Positions 36,111 to 45,647 of a stretch of 64,000 bases of DNA are shown here, piece after piece (the stretch's first letter is position 1; each line of letters begins with the position of its first letter). Origin of the DNA: Olivibacter sp. SDN3 (GTDB lineage: Bacteria > Bacteroidota > Bacteroidia > Sphingobacteriales > Sphingobacteriaceae); assembly GCF_014334135.1 (NCBI RefSeq), contig NZ_CP060497.1:4464001-4528000 (forward strand), given 5' to 3'. The notes beneath the pieces were generated by a model. That model did not search any database. It saw only the letters and a program-made list of their open reading frames with translations, and had not been told where the DNA came from. The translations under genes and the position numbers were made by a program.

Positions 36111-36800
36111 TTAATGCTTCAACATTTCCCGGGCATACTGCACGCCGATGCCATATGCTCCACCGAACCGTACAACCAGGTCATTCACTGCTTTATAGGT
36201 TTCCTGACGTGCCCAATCTCTTTGTAGTTCCAATAAATATTGTAGAGAAGTTATTGGTTTTGCGCCCGCCTGAACCATGCGTGTTACGGCCTGATCATGG
36301 GCTTCTTTTGAAACATCTCCCGAAGCATCGGTTATAACATATACATCATATCCTTCACTCAATGCTGATAAAACGGGACCTACAATACAAACGCTTGTCC
36401 ATAAACCTGCCATAACAATTTTCTTTTTGCCTTTACCGGTGATGGCTTTGTGTGCATTAACGTCTTCCCATGTATTCATGGTGGTTCTATCTACATAACC
36501 GGAAGTCGATTCGGGATAAAACTCTTGAACTTCCGGGAAAACCGGACCGCTGAATGATTTTTCTGCAACGGTCGTAACAACCGTAGGAATTTTGAAGATC
36601 TGGGAGGCCCCCGCCACAAGTCCCACATTGTTTCTTAATTCCGTTGTAGAAATGCTGTGCGTAGCAAAGGCCATTTGACCTTCGTGATCGATCAACAGTA
36701 AAGAATGGTTGGTTGGGTTTAATAATTCAGGGCTTGGATTTTGGGCGAATGTAACCAAGGATATTAGACTCACCACGGTAGATAAAATTGTCTTTTTCAT
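36111..36800 (-). CDS. Secreted isochorismatase-like cysteine hydrolase (YcaC type)
   Basis: The 229-residue protein has a signal peptide (MKKTILSTVVSLISLVTFAQ) and the isochorismatase-hydrolase fold: Asp in LLLIDHEGQ, Lys in the NTWEDVNAHKAITGKGKKK region and nucleophilic Cys in IVMAGLWTSVCIVGP. YcaC-type enzymes are octameric and of unknown substrate. A cytoplasmic paralogue lies at 51452-52105. Confidence 0.88.
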   Translation of the reverse strand: MKKTILSTVVSLISLVTFAQNPSPELLNPTNHSLLLIDHEGQMAFATHSISTTELRNNVGLVAGASQIFKIPTVVTTVAEKSFSGPVFPEVQEFYPESTSGYVDRTTMNTWEDVNAHKAITGKGKKKIVMAGLWTSVCIVGPVLSALSEGYDVYVITDASGDVSKEAHDQAVTRMVQAGAKPITSLQYLLELQRDWARQETYKAVNDLVVRFGGAYGIGVQYAREMLKH

Positions 36801-36827
36801 GTTAATAAATTGTTTTGCTTTTAATTT

Positions 36828-37220
36828 TTATTTTTTCGCTACTATTTTTATTTCAACCAATTGTCCAGGCAATACTAAGTCGCGGACTTCCACTATGGTA
36901 CTGGCAATTCTTTTTGGATCAGAATAAAATAAGGCACCAAATTTTTTTCTAAATTCAAATGCGGAGGATATATCCGTGGCATAAATTACTTCTTCAACAA
37001 CATCATCTGGTGTCATTTCAAAGCCCTGCAGAAGGCTACCAATGTTCGCGTACGTTTGGTCCATCTGATTTTCCATTCCTTCTGCAAGTACGCCCTGCTC
37101 ATTATGCCCCAATTGTCCCGAGATCCATACTGTATCGCCATTTTTCACAGCCTGTACATAACCATACTCAGCTTCCCAACTCATGTTGAAAGTCTTGAAT
37201 TCTTTGTTTCTATTAAGCAT
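36828..37220 (-). CDS. RidA-family protein (YjgF/YER057c/UK114)
   Basis: The 130-residue protein has the RidA fold, with VWISGQLGHNEQGVLAEGMENQMDQTYANI and the C-terminal RIASTIVEVRDLVLPGQLVEIK. RidA proteins remove reactive enamine/imine intermediates. The usual catalytic Arg lies in the position of KRIAST. It lies 27 bp upstream of the isochorismatase-like gene and 11 bp downstream of the YceI gene, so probably co-transcribed. Confidence 0.88.
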   Translation of the reverse strand: MLNRNKEFKTFNMSWEAEYGYVQAVKNGDTVWISGQLGHNEQGVLAEGMENQMDQTYANIGSLLQGFEMTPDDVVEEVIYATDISSAFEFRKKFGALFYSDPKRIASTIVEVRDLVLPGQLVEIKIVAKK

Positions 37221-37231
37221 AATTTTAAATT

Positions 37232-37774
37232 TTAGTGTATATCAACTTGTTTGATCAATTGCACCTCAGACACCAGTTTGATGTCTTCTCCAACCAAAAC
37301 ACCACCTGTTTCAAGGGAGGCATTCCATGTTAATCCGAATTCTTTGCGGTTGATTTTTCCCGATAAAGAAACTCCTGTTTTTGTGTTGCCCCATGGATCT
37401 TTCATCAAACCGCTGTACTCCGCATCTAAAGTCACCTTTTTGGTTACATCTTTAATAGTAAGATCTCCCGATACCTCAAACTGTCCTTCATTGATTTTCT
37501 TGATGGCTGTTGATTTGAATGAAATCTTCGGGAATTTATCGATATCAAAGAAATCCGCGCTTCTCAAGTGGTTATCTCTATCGACATTGTTTGTATCAAT
37601 GGAACTTACGTCTGCTGAAAAGGAAATTTCAGAAGTTTCAAATGTGTCATTGTCATTTTCAACGGTTGCATGAAAATCATTAAACTTACCGGACACATTG
37701 GTAAACATCATGTGTTTTACCCTGAAGCCGATTTCGGAATGTGATGGATCTATTGTCCAGACTGATTTTGCCAT
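37232..37774 (-). CDS. YceI-family lipocalin-like protein
   Basis: The 180-residue protein begins VWTIDPSHSEIGFRVKHMMFTNVSG and has the YceI central FKSTAIKKINEGQFEVSGDLTIKD. YceI proteins bind long polyisoprenoid chains. There is no signal peptide, so it is cytoplasmic unlike E. coli YceI. First gene of the YceI-RidA-hydrolase string. Confidence 0.92.
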   Translation of the reverse strand: MAKSVWTIDPSHSEIGFRVKHMMFTNVSGKFNDFHATVENDNDTFETSEISFSADVSSIDTNNVDRDNHLRSADFFDIDKFPKISFKSTAIKKINEGQFEVSGDLTIKDVTKKVTLDAEYSGLMKDPWGNTKTGVSLSGKINRKEFGLTWNASLETGGVLVGEDIKLVSEVQLIKQVDIH

Positions 37775-38162
37775 TTTTTTATCGTTTTATTTTAATTGTA
37801 ATTCTGATACTACAAAGTTGCGACAACAAAACCCCCTGTTCATTTAACTGGTTTAAGAAATGACGGAAATAAAAAGGACTGTCTTTAAAATTAAAATTCC
37901 CTATACGGGTTAGAACCAATATATAGGGAATTAATGAATGGGAAATCTCGCTATTTGAGACCTTTTATGTCGGAAGGTTTTACTTAGCTGGACGCGTTTT
38001 ACTTACCGTGCTGATGAATGCAGCTGATACGCCAAGACAAGACGTTATGTAATATTGCGGTACGCTTATCGGAACCAAAGGATATTTATTGATAAATTGA
38101 AGATAACGCTCGGTGGTCGTTTTTTAAATGGTGCCTGAAGATCGGATGAATCAAAAAAGGAA
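37775..38162. other. Intergenic stretch holding a Crp/Fnr gene relic
   Basis: Apart from the relic at 37980-38125 no feature is recognised. The bases just upstream of the YceI start are A/T-rich and probably hold its promoter. Confidence 0.45.
37980..38125 (-). pseudogene. C-terminal relic of a Crp/Fnr regulator
   Basis: The minus strand encodes KTTTERYLQFINKYPLVPIS and VPQYYITSCLGVSAAFISTV before a stop, the helix-turn-helix region. It is clearly similar to the end of the intact regulator at 40410-41000 (ERYLEFIKMYP and VPQYYIASYLGISPEFISTI). The sensor domain is missing, so it is a dead copy. Confidence 0.8.
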
Positions 38163-39188
38163 TTAATCAAGCTCTTTATTGACCAGTGGAATAACCTTCG
38201 TACCAATTATTTCTATGGAACGTAACAGCTGTTGATGGCTAAGCCCTGCATTATCCATCTGAAAGGTAAAGCGGTCAACACCACCCAATGCCTCGCTATG
38301 CCTTAACAGTTTTTCTGCCACCTGTTCGGGCCCACCAACCACCAGTACACCTTTAGGAGATATCAATGCATCGAACCCGGTTCTGGTTACCGGAGGCCAC
38401 CCACGTTCCTTGCCCGCCTTAGTCCACAGTTCAGCATAACCTGGATAATAGTCTACAATAGCTTCCTCATTGGTTACCGCTACGTAGCCCGGTGAATGCA
38501 ATCCAACTTTTAACTGTTCTGGCGCAAAGCCTGCCCGACGTCCAGCCTGTCTGTACAGTTCTATCAAAGGACGAAAGCGCCCTGTTTCTCCGCCGATAAT
38601 CGCAACCATAAGCGGCAGTCCCAAAGTCCCGGCCCTGACAAATGATTCGGGAGTACCCCCAACACCAAGCCAAACTGGAAGTGTCTCCTGAGTTGATCTG
38701 GGATAGACCGGTTGATTCTCCAACGCTGCCCTAAATTTTCCTGACCAGGTAATAAATTCCTGATCACGGATTTTCAACAAGAGTCCCAATTTCTCTTTGA
38801 ACAGCGCATCATAATCATTCAGATCAAACCCAAACAGCGGGTACGCTTCTATAGCAGACCCCCTGCCCACAACAAGTTCTGCCCTACCCTTTGATATCAG
38901 ATCCAAGGTTGCAAAGCTCTGATAAACCCGTACCGGATCTGAGGTGCTCAGCACGGTGACGGCACTGGTTAAGCGTATATTTTTCGTCCTTGCTGCTGCC
39001 GCAGCGAGGATTACCGCAGGAGCGGAATCCAGAAACTCCTTCTTATGGTGCTCGCCGATACCGAAAATATCCAGTCCCGCCTGATCGGCCTGAACGATCC
39101 TCTCCAGTAGCTGTTCCATTGCATCGACACTGCTAAGTTTATTGCTGCCGTACATGGCAGATGCGAAACTATCAATTCCTATTTCCAT
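38163..39188 (-). CDS. LLM-class flavin-dependent oxidoreductase (luciferase-like monooxygenase)
   Basis: The 341-residue protein has a TIM-barrel of the bacterial luciferase family: MEIGIDSFASAMYGS start, IFGIGEHHKKEFLDSAPAVILAAAAARTK and the flavin-phosphate region around VVGRGSAIEAYPLFGFD. It uses reduced FMN and oxygen, substrate unknown. It overlaps nothing and lies upstream of the Crp relic. Confidence 0.9.
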   Translation of the reverse strand: MEIGIDSFASAMYGSNKLSSVDAMEQLLERIVQADQAGLDIFGIGEHHKKEFLDSAPAVILAAAAARTKNIRLTSAVTVLSTSDPVRVYQSFATLDLISKGRAELVVGRGSAIEAYPLFGFDLNDYDALFKEKLGLLLKIRDQEFITWSGKFRAALENQPVYPRSTQETLPVWLGVGGTPESFVRAGTLGLPLMVAIIGGETGRFRPLIELYRQAGRRAGFAPEQLKVGLHSPGYVAVTNEEAIVDYYPGYAELWTKAGKERGWPPVTRTGFDALISPKGVLVVGGPEQVAEKLLRHSEALGGVDRFTFQMDNAGLSHQQLLRSIEIIGTKVIPLVNKELD

Positions 39189-39302
39189 TTTTTTTCTTCT
39201 TTTAATACTGTTTTTGAATACGTCTTTTGGTGTTTAGACACCGCTTTCAGCTATAATCGATGTAATGGCTGCACGATGTTACGCCTGAAAATTGCCGATT
39301 GC

Positions 39303-40217
39303 TCAAGAAAGGGCATTTGGGGGAGGGCCTCCTGCTGGTTTGCTTTTTCCTTCAGGTAAGGGTACATATTCTTCATTATCCATTGGTGGTAAAACAATAC
39401 GCCCCTGTTTCCAGTCCTCTTTGGCCTGTTCAATCCTATCTTTTCTACTGGACACAAAATTCCACCAGATGTACCGTTCTCCCAAGTGTTCACCACCGAG
39501 CATCATCAATGTGGTTTGTTCTTTGGCAATAATCAATGGGTCAACCCCTTTGGTAAATACTATCAGTTGTCCTGCCGTATAGGTGATCCCGTTTACTTCG
39601 ACGCTGCCCCTGACAATGTACGCCCCTCTTTCGCTATGCCCCTTAGGCAAGCCAAAATGAATACCCTGATCCAGCACGACGTGCACATAGAATAAGGGGG
39701 AATGTGTCCTGACATTACTTTTCAAGCCATAGGCATCCCCTGCAATCAAACGCATCCAAACACCAGTATCCGTAAAAATGGGCAGCTGGTCAGGCTTATA
39801 GTTGTCGAAGGATGGCTCGCTTTCTTCATCCTTTTCGGGAAGTGCTACCCATGTCTGTATCATTTCCAGCTCGCCCCCAGCCAGCATCGCCGGATCTTCG
39901 AAACGTTCACTATGTGTAATTCCTTTCCCAGCGGTCATCCAATTGATCTCGCCAGGTTTTATCACCTGCTCTACTCCAAGACTGTCTCTGTGGGTCACAT
40001 TCCCACTGAACAGATAACTGACCGTGGATAGACCAATATGCGGATGCGGCAGTACATCAAGACTATTTGCAGCCGCTATCGGGATATTTACCGGGCCACC
40101 ATGATCCATAAAAATAAACGGCCCAACCATTCTACGGAGCTGGTAGGGAAGGATGCGTTTAACCGCAAAACCTGGGGTAATTTCGGCCTTTCTGGATTCT
40201 ATAACGATATCAAGCAT
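39303..40217 (-). CDS. Pirin-family bicupin protein
   Basis: The 304-residue protein has the pirin N-terminal cupin (VGPFIFMDHGGPVNIP, DVLPHPHIGLSTVSYLFSGN with metal-binding His, GEINWMTAGKGITHSERFED) and C-terminal cupin (HSERGAYIVRGSVEVNGI). Pirins are metal-binding redox proteins; some have quercetinase activity. A second pirin lies at 49887-50762. Both are within the array with Crp-type regulators. Confidence 0.92.
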   Translation of the reverse strand: MLDIVIESRKAEITPGFAVKRILPYQLRRMVGPFIFMDHGGPVNIPIAAANSLDVLPHPHIGLSTVSYLFSGNVTHRDSLGVEQVIKPGEINWMTAGKGITHSERFEDPAMLAGGELEMIQTWVALPEKDEESEPSFDNYKPDQLPIFTDTGVWMRLIAGDAYGLKSNVRTHSPLFYVHVVLDQGIHFGLPKGHSERGAYIVRGSVEVNGITYTAGQLIVFTKGVDPLIIAKEQTTLMMLGGEHLGERYIWWNFVSSRKDRIEQAKEDWKQGRIVLPPMDNEEYVPLPEGKSKPAGGPPPNALS

Positions 40218-40409
40218 AATAAATCTTTAAATAATAAAAATTAAAGTTAGGTTAATCAACAAATTCAAAATTAATGACATATGATAAAAAAAATATTTCA
40301 TTTGGTCAAGTTATTCCTTAGTTTCTCCTATATACTTTCTAAGGACAAAACGCGGAAATGTCAAAATGCATTCTTTCCGGGTGAAGGTAATTGCCTACTC
40401 CATCATATT

Positions 40410-41000
40410 TTATTTAGATGAGAGCCTTTTCCTTATTGTACTTATGAACTCGGGCGATATCCCAAGATAAGACGCTATATAATATTGCGGTACGCGCAAC
40501 GGAAGCGAGGGGTACATCTTGATAAATTCAAGATAACGCTCAGTGGCCGTTTTTGAAATGGTTGTAACCAGCCTTTTTTGAACAGCAGATAAGTTACGCT
40601 GTACCAATAACCGAAAGACTCTTTCAAATTTTGGTATGGTGGATAGTAACTTTTCTTTGGTTTCCGGAGTGAATACATACATTTCCGTAGCTTCCAATGT
40701 TTCAATAAAAAAAATGGATGGCTTTCTTTCATAAAATGAGTCAATATCGCATACCCACCAGTTTTCCACAGCAAAACACAACGTCACTTCACAACCATTT
40801 TCATTCATATAATAAATGCGTACACAACCTTTTTGAATATAGCCTTCAAATTGGCAGATTTCACCTTCACGAAGTAGTGTTGTTTTTTTTGGTATATACC
40901 TGAGATCCAGCATATCCGTAAATAACGATTGTTCCTCTTCCGTTAGGGTGGTGAATTTAGATATGTTATTTAGAAACGTTGTGTACATAAGCCTCTCCAT
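40410..41000 (-). CDS. Crp/Fnr-family transcriptional regulator
   Basis: The 196-residue product has a cyclic-nucleotide-binding-like sensor domain (LREGEICQFEGYIQKGCVRIYYMNENGCEV) and a C-terminal HTH (VPQYYIASYLGISPEFISTIRKRLSSK). No Fe-S cysteines for oxygen sensing are obvious. Possible starts are 41000 and 40988; the longer frame to 41093 would overlap the antiporter gene. Such short Crp proteins in Bacteroidota often control the adjacent stress genes. Confidence 0.88.
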   Translation of the reverse strand: MERLMYTTFLNNISKFTTLTEEEQSLFTDMLDLRYIPKKTTLLREGEICQFEGYIQKGCVRIYYMNENGCEVTLCFAVENWWVCDIDSFYERKPSIFFIETLEATEMYVFTPETKEKLLSTIPKFERVFRLLVQRNLSAVQKRLVTTISKTATERYLEFIKMYPSLPLRVPQYYIASYLGISPEFISTIRKRLSSK

Positions 41001-41020
41001 TTTTGACACCTGAATAGGCG

Positions 41021-43324
41021 TTATACTTCCAGAAAGTTCTCCCGATGATCCTTTAAACATGCTTTTATACGGTGTGTATCGCCTACGAGCCACACAATAT
41101 CATTAGCGAATATCGCTTCTGATGAACTCGGGTTCAGGATACGGTCACCGTTTCTTTCAATACCTATTACGTGGCTATGCAGGTCTTTCCGGATACCGGA
41201 GGCTTTTATCGTCTTGCCGGAATAAGGATTGGCTTCCGTAACCTGTGCCTTGATAAGCTGTATATCATTAATGTCTATTTCTTCTTCGCTGCCCTCTTGC
41301 GGGTCTGTTTGGTCAAAGACAAGTTTTAATTGAGAAACCTGTTCATCCGTTCCCAATATGCCTACCTTGTCGTAAGGCAATATCCGGTGATTTCCGCTGG
41401 GCAGATGTAGGGTTCTGTCGTTTCTACGTATGTACACGATATTTATCCCATATTGCTCTTTCCAGTTAAGTTCGTACAGAGTCATTCCGGCAAAAGGAAG
41501 AGTGGCACCGGCTTCCAGTTCTGTTACATAAGCATTCCATTCCTGAAAATGCCGCTTTGTCTCTTCGTTTTTTTGCTGCAGTTCGATGGTTCCTTTATTC
41601 TGGATATATGCAAGCCGTTCCCGTTCATTGAGATTCGACATAAACCGCTGCTCTATTCGCTGGTGAACCTTCTGAACCTTATCTGAGAAAAACCAGAGCA
41701 ATACCACAATTACCGGAACAGCGACCATCAGCGCATACCTCGTTGTTGTTATTTGATCAATGAAGAAACCGATAAGGAATATCCCCAAAAGAAACCGGAT
41801 GGCATGGAGGGAGATACCCGTCAGCGAATAGTTCAGGTAATACGCATTGACGCTTTCATTGCCTTCTTTCAGTTTGATTTTTTTGATCAGGATAGCCCAT
41901 AGGAAAGGCGATGCCAGCAAGGTCGCCGCACTTATCAACACCACATTTCTCCAAAGTACACTTTCTATCTGCACATCCACAAACGGAATGAATGTATATT
42001 TGAACAGAAGGGCAATGGCCACGAGCATAATACTATTGGTGATCAGGATACTGTTGTATTCCCGCAGCATTTTTTTCCAAAGCGGATTGTTTTTATTTTT
42101 CTGCGTTTCGGAAGTGTAGGCATCCAAACGTGCTACCCATTTTACCGGAAGTATTTTTACAATCGTACCGTAAAGCGGTTCTGAAAATTTAATCAGATAA
42201 GGTGTGGTAAACGTAGTGATCGCCGATACGCCTACGGCAATAGGAAACAGAAATTCCGAAATAACCCCGAGCGACAATCCCAGAGCCGCAACTATAAAAG
42301 CAAATTCGCCGATCTGGGCCATGCTCGAACCTATCTGTACAGCCTGTTTTAAGGGTTGCCCAGAAATCAAGGCGCCTAATCCACTGAAGAAAAACTTTCC
42401 TACGATGGTGAGTAGGGTAATAGCCAATATGGGACCTGCATAGGTATACATCGCCTGTGGATCGATCATCATACCCACAGAAACAAAGAATATGGTACCA
42501 AAGAACTGTTTAATAGGCTGCGTTAGGTGTTCGATTTTTTCTGCCAACACCGTTTCTGCTATTAACGAACCCATCACAAAAGCACCTAATTCGGCAGAAA
42601 ACCCGACCTGCGTAGCCAGCAGCACCATGCCGAAACAAAGGCCTATCGAAAGGATGAGCACCGTTTCCTCGTCCATCCATTTTCTGGTCCTTTTTATAAA
42701 TACCGGAAGCAGATAAATACCTACTAAAAACCAAAGCACCAAAAAGAAGCCAAGTTTGAGTACGGTGAAAAGGATTTCCGAGCCTTGAAAAGCCTGCGTT
42801 ACGGCAACGGTAGAAAGCAATACCATCAGTAGGATGACGATAATATCTTCTACTACCAGTACACCGAAAACTACTTTGGCAAACTGTTTTGATTTTAAAC
42901 CCAGCTCGTCAAAAGCCCGCAGAATAATGGTGGTGGAGGAACTTGCGAGCATACCCGCAAGGAAGAGACTATCCATCTGATTCCAACCCAGCAAATACCC
43001 GGTAAGATACCCGCCCAAACCTACAAATATAATTTCGACAACCGCTGTGACAGACGCCGAACCACCTACTTTCACCAGTTTTTTAAAGCTGAACTCCAGA
43101 CCTAGGCTGAACAGCAGCATGATGACGCCAATCTCTGCAAAAGTCTTTATATTTTCGTGATCCACGATGGTGGGCAGATAACTGAAGTGCGGACCAACCA
43201 AGAAGCCGGCAATGATATAACCCAAAACCAGGGGCTGCCTAATTCGTTTAAAAAGAATGGTAACCAATGCACCTACCAAAAGGATAAGCGCCATATCTTG
43301 TATCAGTTCGGGTAAATGAGCCAT
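41021..43324 (-). CDS. CPA2-family monovalent cation:proton antiporter with RCK-C (TrkA-C) domain
   Basis: The 767-residue protein has about 12 membrane helices (residues 5-390) with Na/H exchanger motifs (PLVLGYIIAGFLVGPHFSYL, SLGLEFSFKKL, AGMLASSSTTIILRAFDELG), a second set of three helices (about 430-550) and a cytosolic tail with TrkA-C domain (ANPYSGKTIKASGIRKDLHS, AIFANDIVWLVGDT). KefB/YbaL-type proteins release K+ in electrophile stress. This fits the surrounding detoxification genes. Confidence 0.93.
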   Translation of the reverse strand: MAHLPELIQDMALILLVGALVTILFKRIRQPLVLGYIIAGFLVGPHFSYLPTIVDHENIKTFAEIGVIMLLFSLGLEFSFKKLVKVGGSASVTAVVEIIFVGLGGYLTGYLLGWNQMDSLFLAGMLASSSTTIILRAFDELGLKSKQFAKVVFGVLVVEDIIVILLMVLLSTVAVTQAFQGSEILFTVLKLGFFLVLWFLVGIYLLPVFIKRTRKWMDEETVLILSIGLCFGMVLLATQVGFSAELGAFVMGSLIAETVLAEKIEHLTQPIKQFFGTIFFVSVGMMIDPQAMYTYAGPILAITLLTIVGKFFFSGLGALISGQPLKQAVQIGSSMAQIGEFAFIVAALGLSLGVISEFLFPIAVGVSAITTFTTPYLIKFSEPLYGTIVKILPVKWVARLDAYTSETQKNKNNPLWKKMLREYNSILITNSIMLVAIALLFKYTFIPFVDVQIESVLWRNVVLISAATLLASPFLWAILIKKIKLKEGNESVNAYYLNYSLTGISLHAIRFLLGIFLIGFFIDQITTTRYALMVAVPVIVVLLWFFSDKVQKVHQRIEQRFMSNLNERERLAYIQNKGTIELQQKNEETKRHFQEWNAYVTELEAGATLPFAGMTLYELNWKEQYGINIVYIRRNDRTLHLPSGNHRILPYDKVGILGTDEQVSQLKLVFDQTDPQEGSEEEIDINDIQLIKAQVTEANPYSGKTIKASGIRKDLHSHVIGIERNGDRILNPSSSEAIFANDIVWLVGDTHRIKACLKDHRENFLEV

Positions 43325-43389
43325 CTATATTTTGTATTATTTACTATTGAGGTTTTATTTATTTTTTCCTATTAAAAAAGCGCTTGCTT

Positions 43390-43806
43390 TTATTTTATTA
43401 ATTCGGTTGAGATATTGATATTTCCTTTTAGCGTTTTTGATATAGGACAATTTTCCGCCACCCTTAATAGTCTTTGTTCTATTTCCGGACTCAGCTGCTC
43501 TCCAAATTCGATCTTCCGTTCAATATATGCTATCGTTTCTTTATTTTCTATTTTGTAGAAGATGTTAGCCTCAACTTCTATTCCTGAGATGCTTAAACCT
43601 TTATGTTCGATATACATCCTGAGCGTCGCTAATGTACAGGCTACCAAAGATGCTAGTAGTAGTGTATAAGGATCCGGACCTAAATCTTTTCCACCCAGTT
43701 TTTCAGGTTCATCGGTGATCAACACACCATTTCTCCAATGAATGTCTGTTTTGTGTTTTTGGGTACCTAAAGCTCCTTTTACTGGGCTTTCTAATATATA
43801 ATTCAT
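43390..43806 (-). CDS. OsmC-family peroxiredoxin-like protein
   Basis: The 138-residue OsmC fold has two typical Cys positions: LASLVACTLATLRMYI and AENCPISKTLKG. Proteins of this group reduce organic hydroperoxides with the two cysteines. It starts the string of small stress genes; a second OsmC member lies at 49059-49469. Confidence 0.88.
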   Translation of the reverse strand: MNYILESPVKGALGTQKHKTDIHWRNGVLITDEPEKLGGKDLGPDPYTLLLASLVACTLATLRMYIEHKGLSISGIEVEANIFYKIENKETIAYIERKIEFGEQLSPEIEQRLLRVAENCPISKTLKGNINISTELIK

Positions 43807-43813
43807 TTATCAC

Positions 43814-44122
43814 CTAATTATTTATGCTCTTTTTTAACCAGACATCTGCGTAATCTGCTGGGTGGCGTTTGAATTGTGCAAGAACATAGGGGCAAAGCGG
43901 TATGATTCCCAGGTTATTCTCCCTGGCATAACTTATTAATTGGTCAAGCAATAATTTTGCAAAACCTCTTCCTTCGTACGCAGCATTGACTTCAGTGTGA
44001 TATACCCTAAGCCTACCCTCTGCAACGGAAATGTCCATTTTTCCCGCTTTTTTATCATCTGAGAACAGCTGGACTTCACCGTAAATACTATCTTCTTTAA
44101 AAACTACTTTTGTGTTTTCCAT
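43814..44122 (-). CDS. Small GNAT-family N-acetyltransferase (YidJ/GTLF3B type)
   Basis: The 102-residue protein has the minimal GNAT fold: VYHTEVNAAYEGRGFAKLLLDQLIS is the acetyl-CoA P-loop, and the C-terminus IIPLCPYVLAQFKRHPADYADV is typical. The start codon overlaps the upstream ferredoxin stop (TAATG), so they are coupled. Confidence 0.85.
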   Translation of the reverse strand: MENTKVVFKEDSIYGEVQLFSDDKKAGKMDISVAEGRLRVYHTEVNAAYEGRGFAKLLLDQLISYARENNLGIIPLCPYVLAQFKRHPADYADVWLKKSINN

Positions 44123-44346
44123 TATTCAAAATTGTTAGGTTCTTTTTTTATACTCAATGCTCCAGATGGGCATTTTGCAACCTGTTCAATGAGTTCCTGC
44201 GTGGTCGCATTTTCTGTTTTTATCCAAGGGCGTGCCTTTGGATTATAGACTTTTGATAAAGTCTTTACACAAACTGCCGCATGAACGCATAACTTTGGTT
44301 TCCAAAGAATGGTAATTTCTCCGTTTGGATATTCATGTGTTTCCAT
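44122..44346 (-). CDS. Divergent mono-cluster ferredoxin (Fer4_19 type)
   Basis: The 74-residue protein has cysteines in KPKLCVHAAVCVKTL and AKCPSGALSI, a pattern for one [4Fe-4S] or related cluster. Small proteins of this type are often encoded with a GNAT protein, as here, sharing TAATG. Function unknown; electron carrier for a stress enzyme is inferred. Confidence 0.82.
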   Translation of the reverse strand: METHEYPNGEITILWKPKLCVHAAVCVKTLSKVYNPKARPWIKTENATTQELIEQVAKCPSGALSIKKEPNNFE

Positions 44347-44420
44347 AATCGTTCTTTTTCTGAAATTGATGCTCTGTTTTTTTAATATTGTTAATACAAT
44401 CCCCTCATCAAATGGTTAAA

Positions 44421-45614
44421 TTATGGGGCGTATGGGTATATCAATGGACCAGATGCGTATGCCGGTGGATCGACAACCACTTGCACACGGCTGTCTCTAA
44501 AGGTCTCCATTTCATGGTTGTCGATGTTTTGAAATTGTACTTGTACCACACGTGGTTCAGCCCATTCACCACCTTCGCCAAAACGAATGTTCCCCATTAC
44601 CGTTTCAAAACTATTGGTTCGACAATATGCAGAAAGAACCTCATCATCCAAACTTGCAGTTGCCGCAACCGCTTGTTCAAGTATTTGCATTTGTGCATAT
44701 GCCAATGGAGCCATATAGTAACCCAGCGCATCTACATTTTTTTCAATTGCCTTTGTTTGATATTTGGCCAACATATCAGTAACTCCCGGAAAGTTCATCT
44801 TTGGTACCGGCACCCAATATTCATAATTGACAAAGCCATTTAAAAGAGGACCCAGCTCTGTTTTTACGGAAGCACTCTGTGGACCAATCATGGCTCCTCC
44901 AACGATCTTTGGACGAAAGTCACTTTTATGTAGCGCACGAACCAAACCTATTGAATCGTTTAAATAAGAACAGATGAAAAATAAGTCAGCGTTGGTCGCT
45001 TTTACCTGATCTATTATGGCTGTAAAATCTTCTGTTGAAAGTGGATAGGTTTTCTCATAAATTACCTGAAAGCCATATTTCTCTGCATTTTCTCGGGCAC
45101 CTATAACCGGGTTTTTTGAAAATTCTGCATCAGCAGAAAGTACAGCAACGGTTATCGGTTTGGGACTTTGGGAAGCTGCAAGCGCAAAAAAGCCTTCTGT
45201 AAGCGTTGAATTAGGCTTAGGACCTGTAGGAATCATCGCAAAATAATTCGGATATTTCAGGTTCAAATTAACGCCTAAGCCCATCAGTCCGACTAAAAAT
45301 CGTTTACGCTCCATAATCACTGGCATTGAGGCTGCAATCGTATTGGTTCCATAACCTCCAATAATCAAATCTACTTTATCCACATCCAAAAGCTTTTTAT
45401 AGCTATCGGATACTTGCAGAGGGTCTCCATTGTCATTGTAACATACCAACTCTACTTTACGGCCAAGAAGACCTCCTTTGCTATTGATTTCTTCTTCCCA
45501 AATACGGTGTGCGAGCATAACTGCCTTTGTATTCTCGGCCACTGGACCGGAAAGTGAAAGACTATAACCAATGCGAATGGGGTCATTTGTTGTTTCATTT
45601 GGTGGTGTATCCAT
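44421..45614 (-). CDS. Branched-chain amino-acid-type substrate-binding protein without visible signal peptide
   Basis: The 397-residue protein has a Peripla_BP_6 (LivJ-like) fold: RIGYSLSLSGPVAENTKAVM, GGLLGRKVELVCYNDNGDP, VDLIIGGYGTNTIAASMPVI. It begins MDTPPNETTNDPIRIGYS, with no signal sequence, and no permease or ATPase gene is nearby. It may be a cytosolic ligand sensor, or the start may be wrong (upstream bases do not offer a leader). Expressed alone or with 45648. Confidence 0.8.
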   Translation of the reverse strand: MDTPPNETTNDPIRIGYSLSLSGPVAENTKAVMLAHRIWEEEINSKGGLLGRKVELVCYNDNGDPLQVSDSYKKLLDVDKVDLIIGGYGTNTIAASMPVIMERKRFLVGLMGLGVNLNLKYPNYFAMIPTGPKPNSTLTEGFFALAASQSPKPITVAVLSADAEFSKNPVIGARENAEKYGFQVIYEKTYPLSTEDFTAIIDQVKATNADLFFICSYLNDSIGLVRALHKSDFRPKIVGGAMIGPQSASVKTELGPLLNGFVNYEYWVPVPKMNFPGVTDMLAKYQTKAIEKNVDALGYYMAPLAYAQMQILEQAVAATASLDDEVLSAYCRTNSFETVMGNIRFGEGGEWAEPRVVQVQFQNIDNHEMETFRDSRVQVVVDPPAYASGPLIYPYAP

Positions 45615-45647
45615 GATTTGGGATATTTTTTTTGCTTTACTTATTTA

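Noticed and set aside
44388-44843. Plus-strand 151-codon frame opposite the substrate-binding gene
   Set aside because: It is the shadow of a well supported gene on the other strand.
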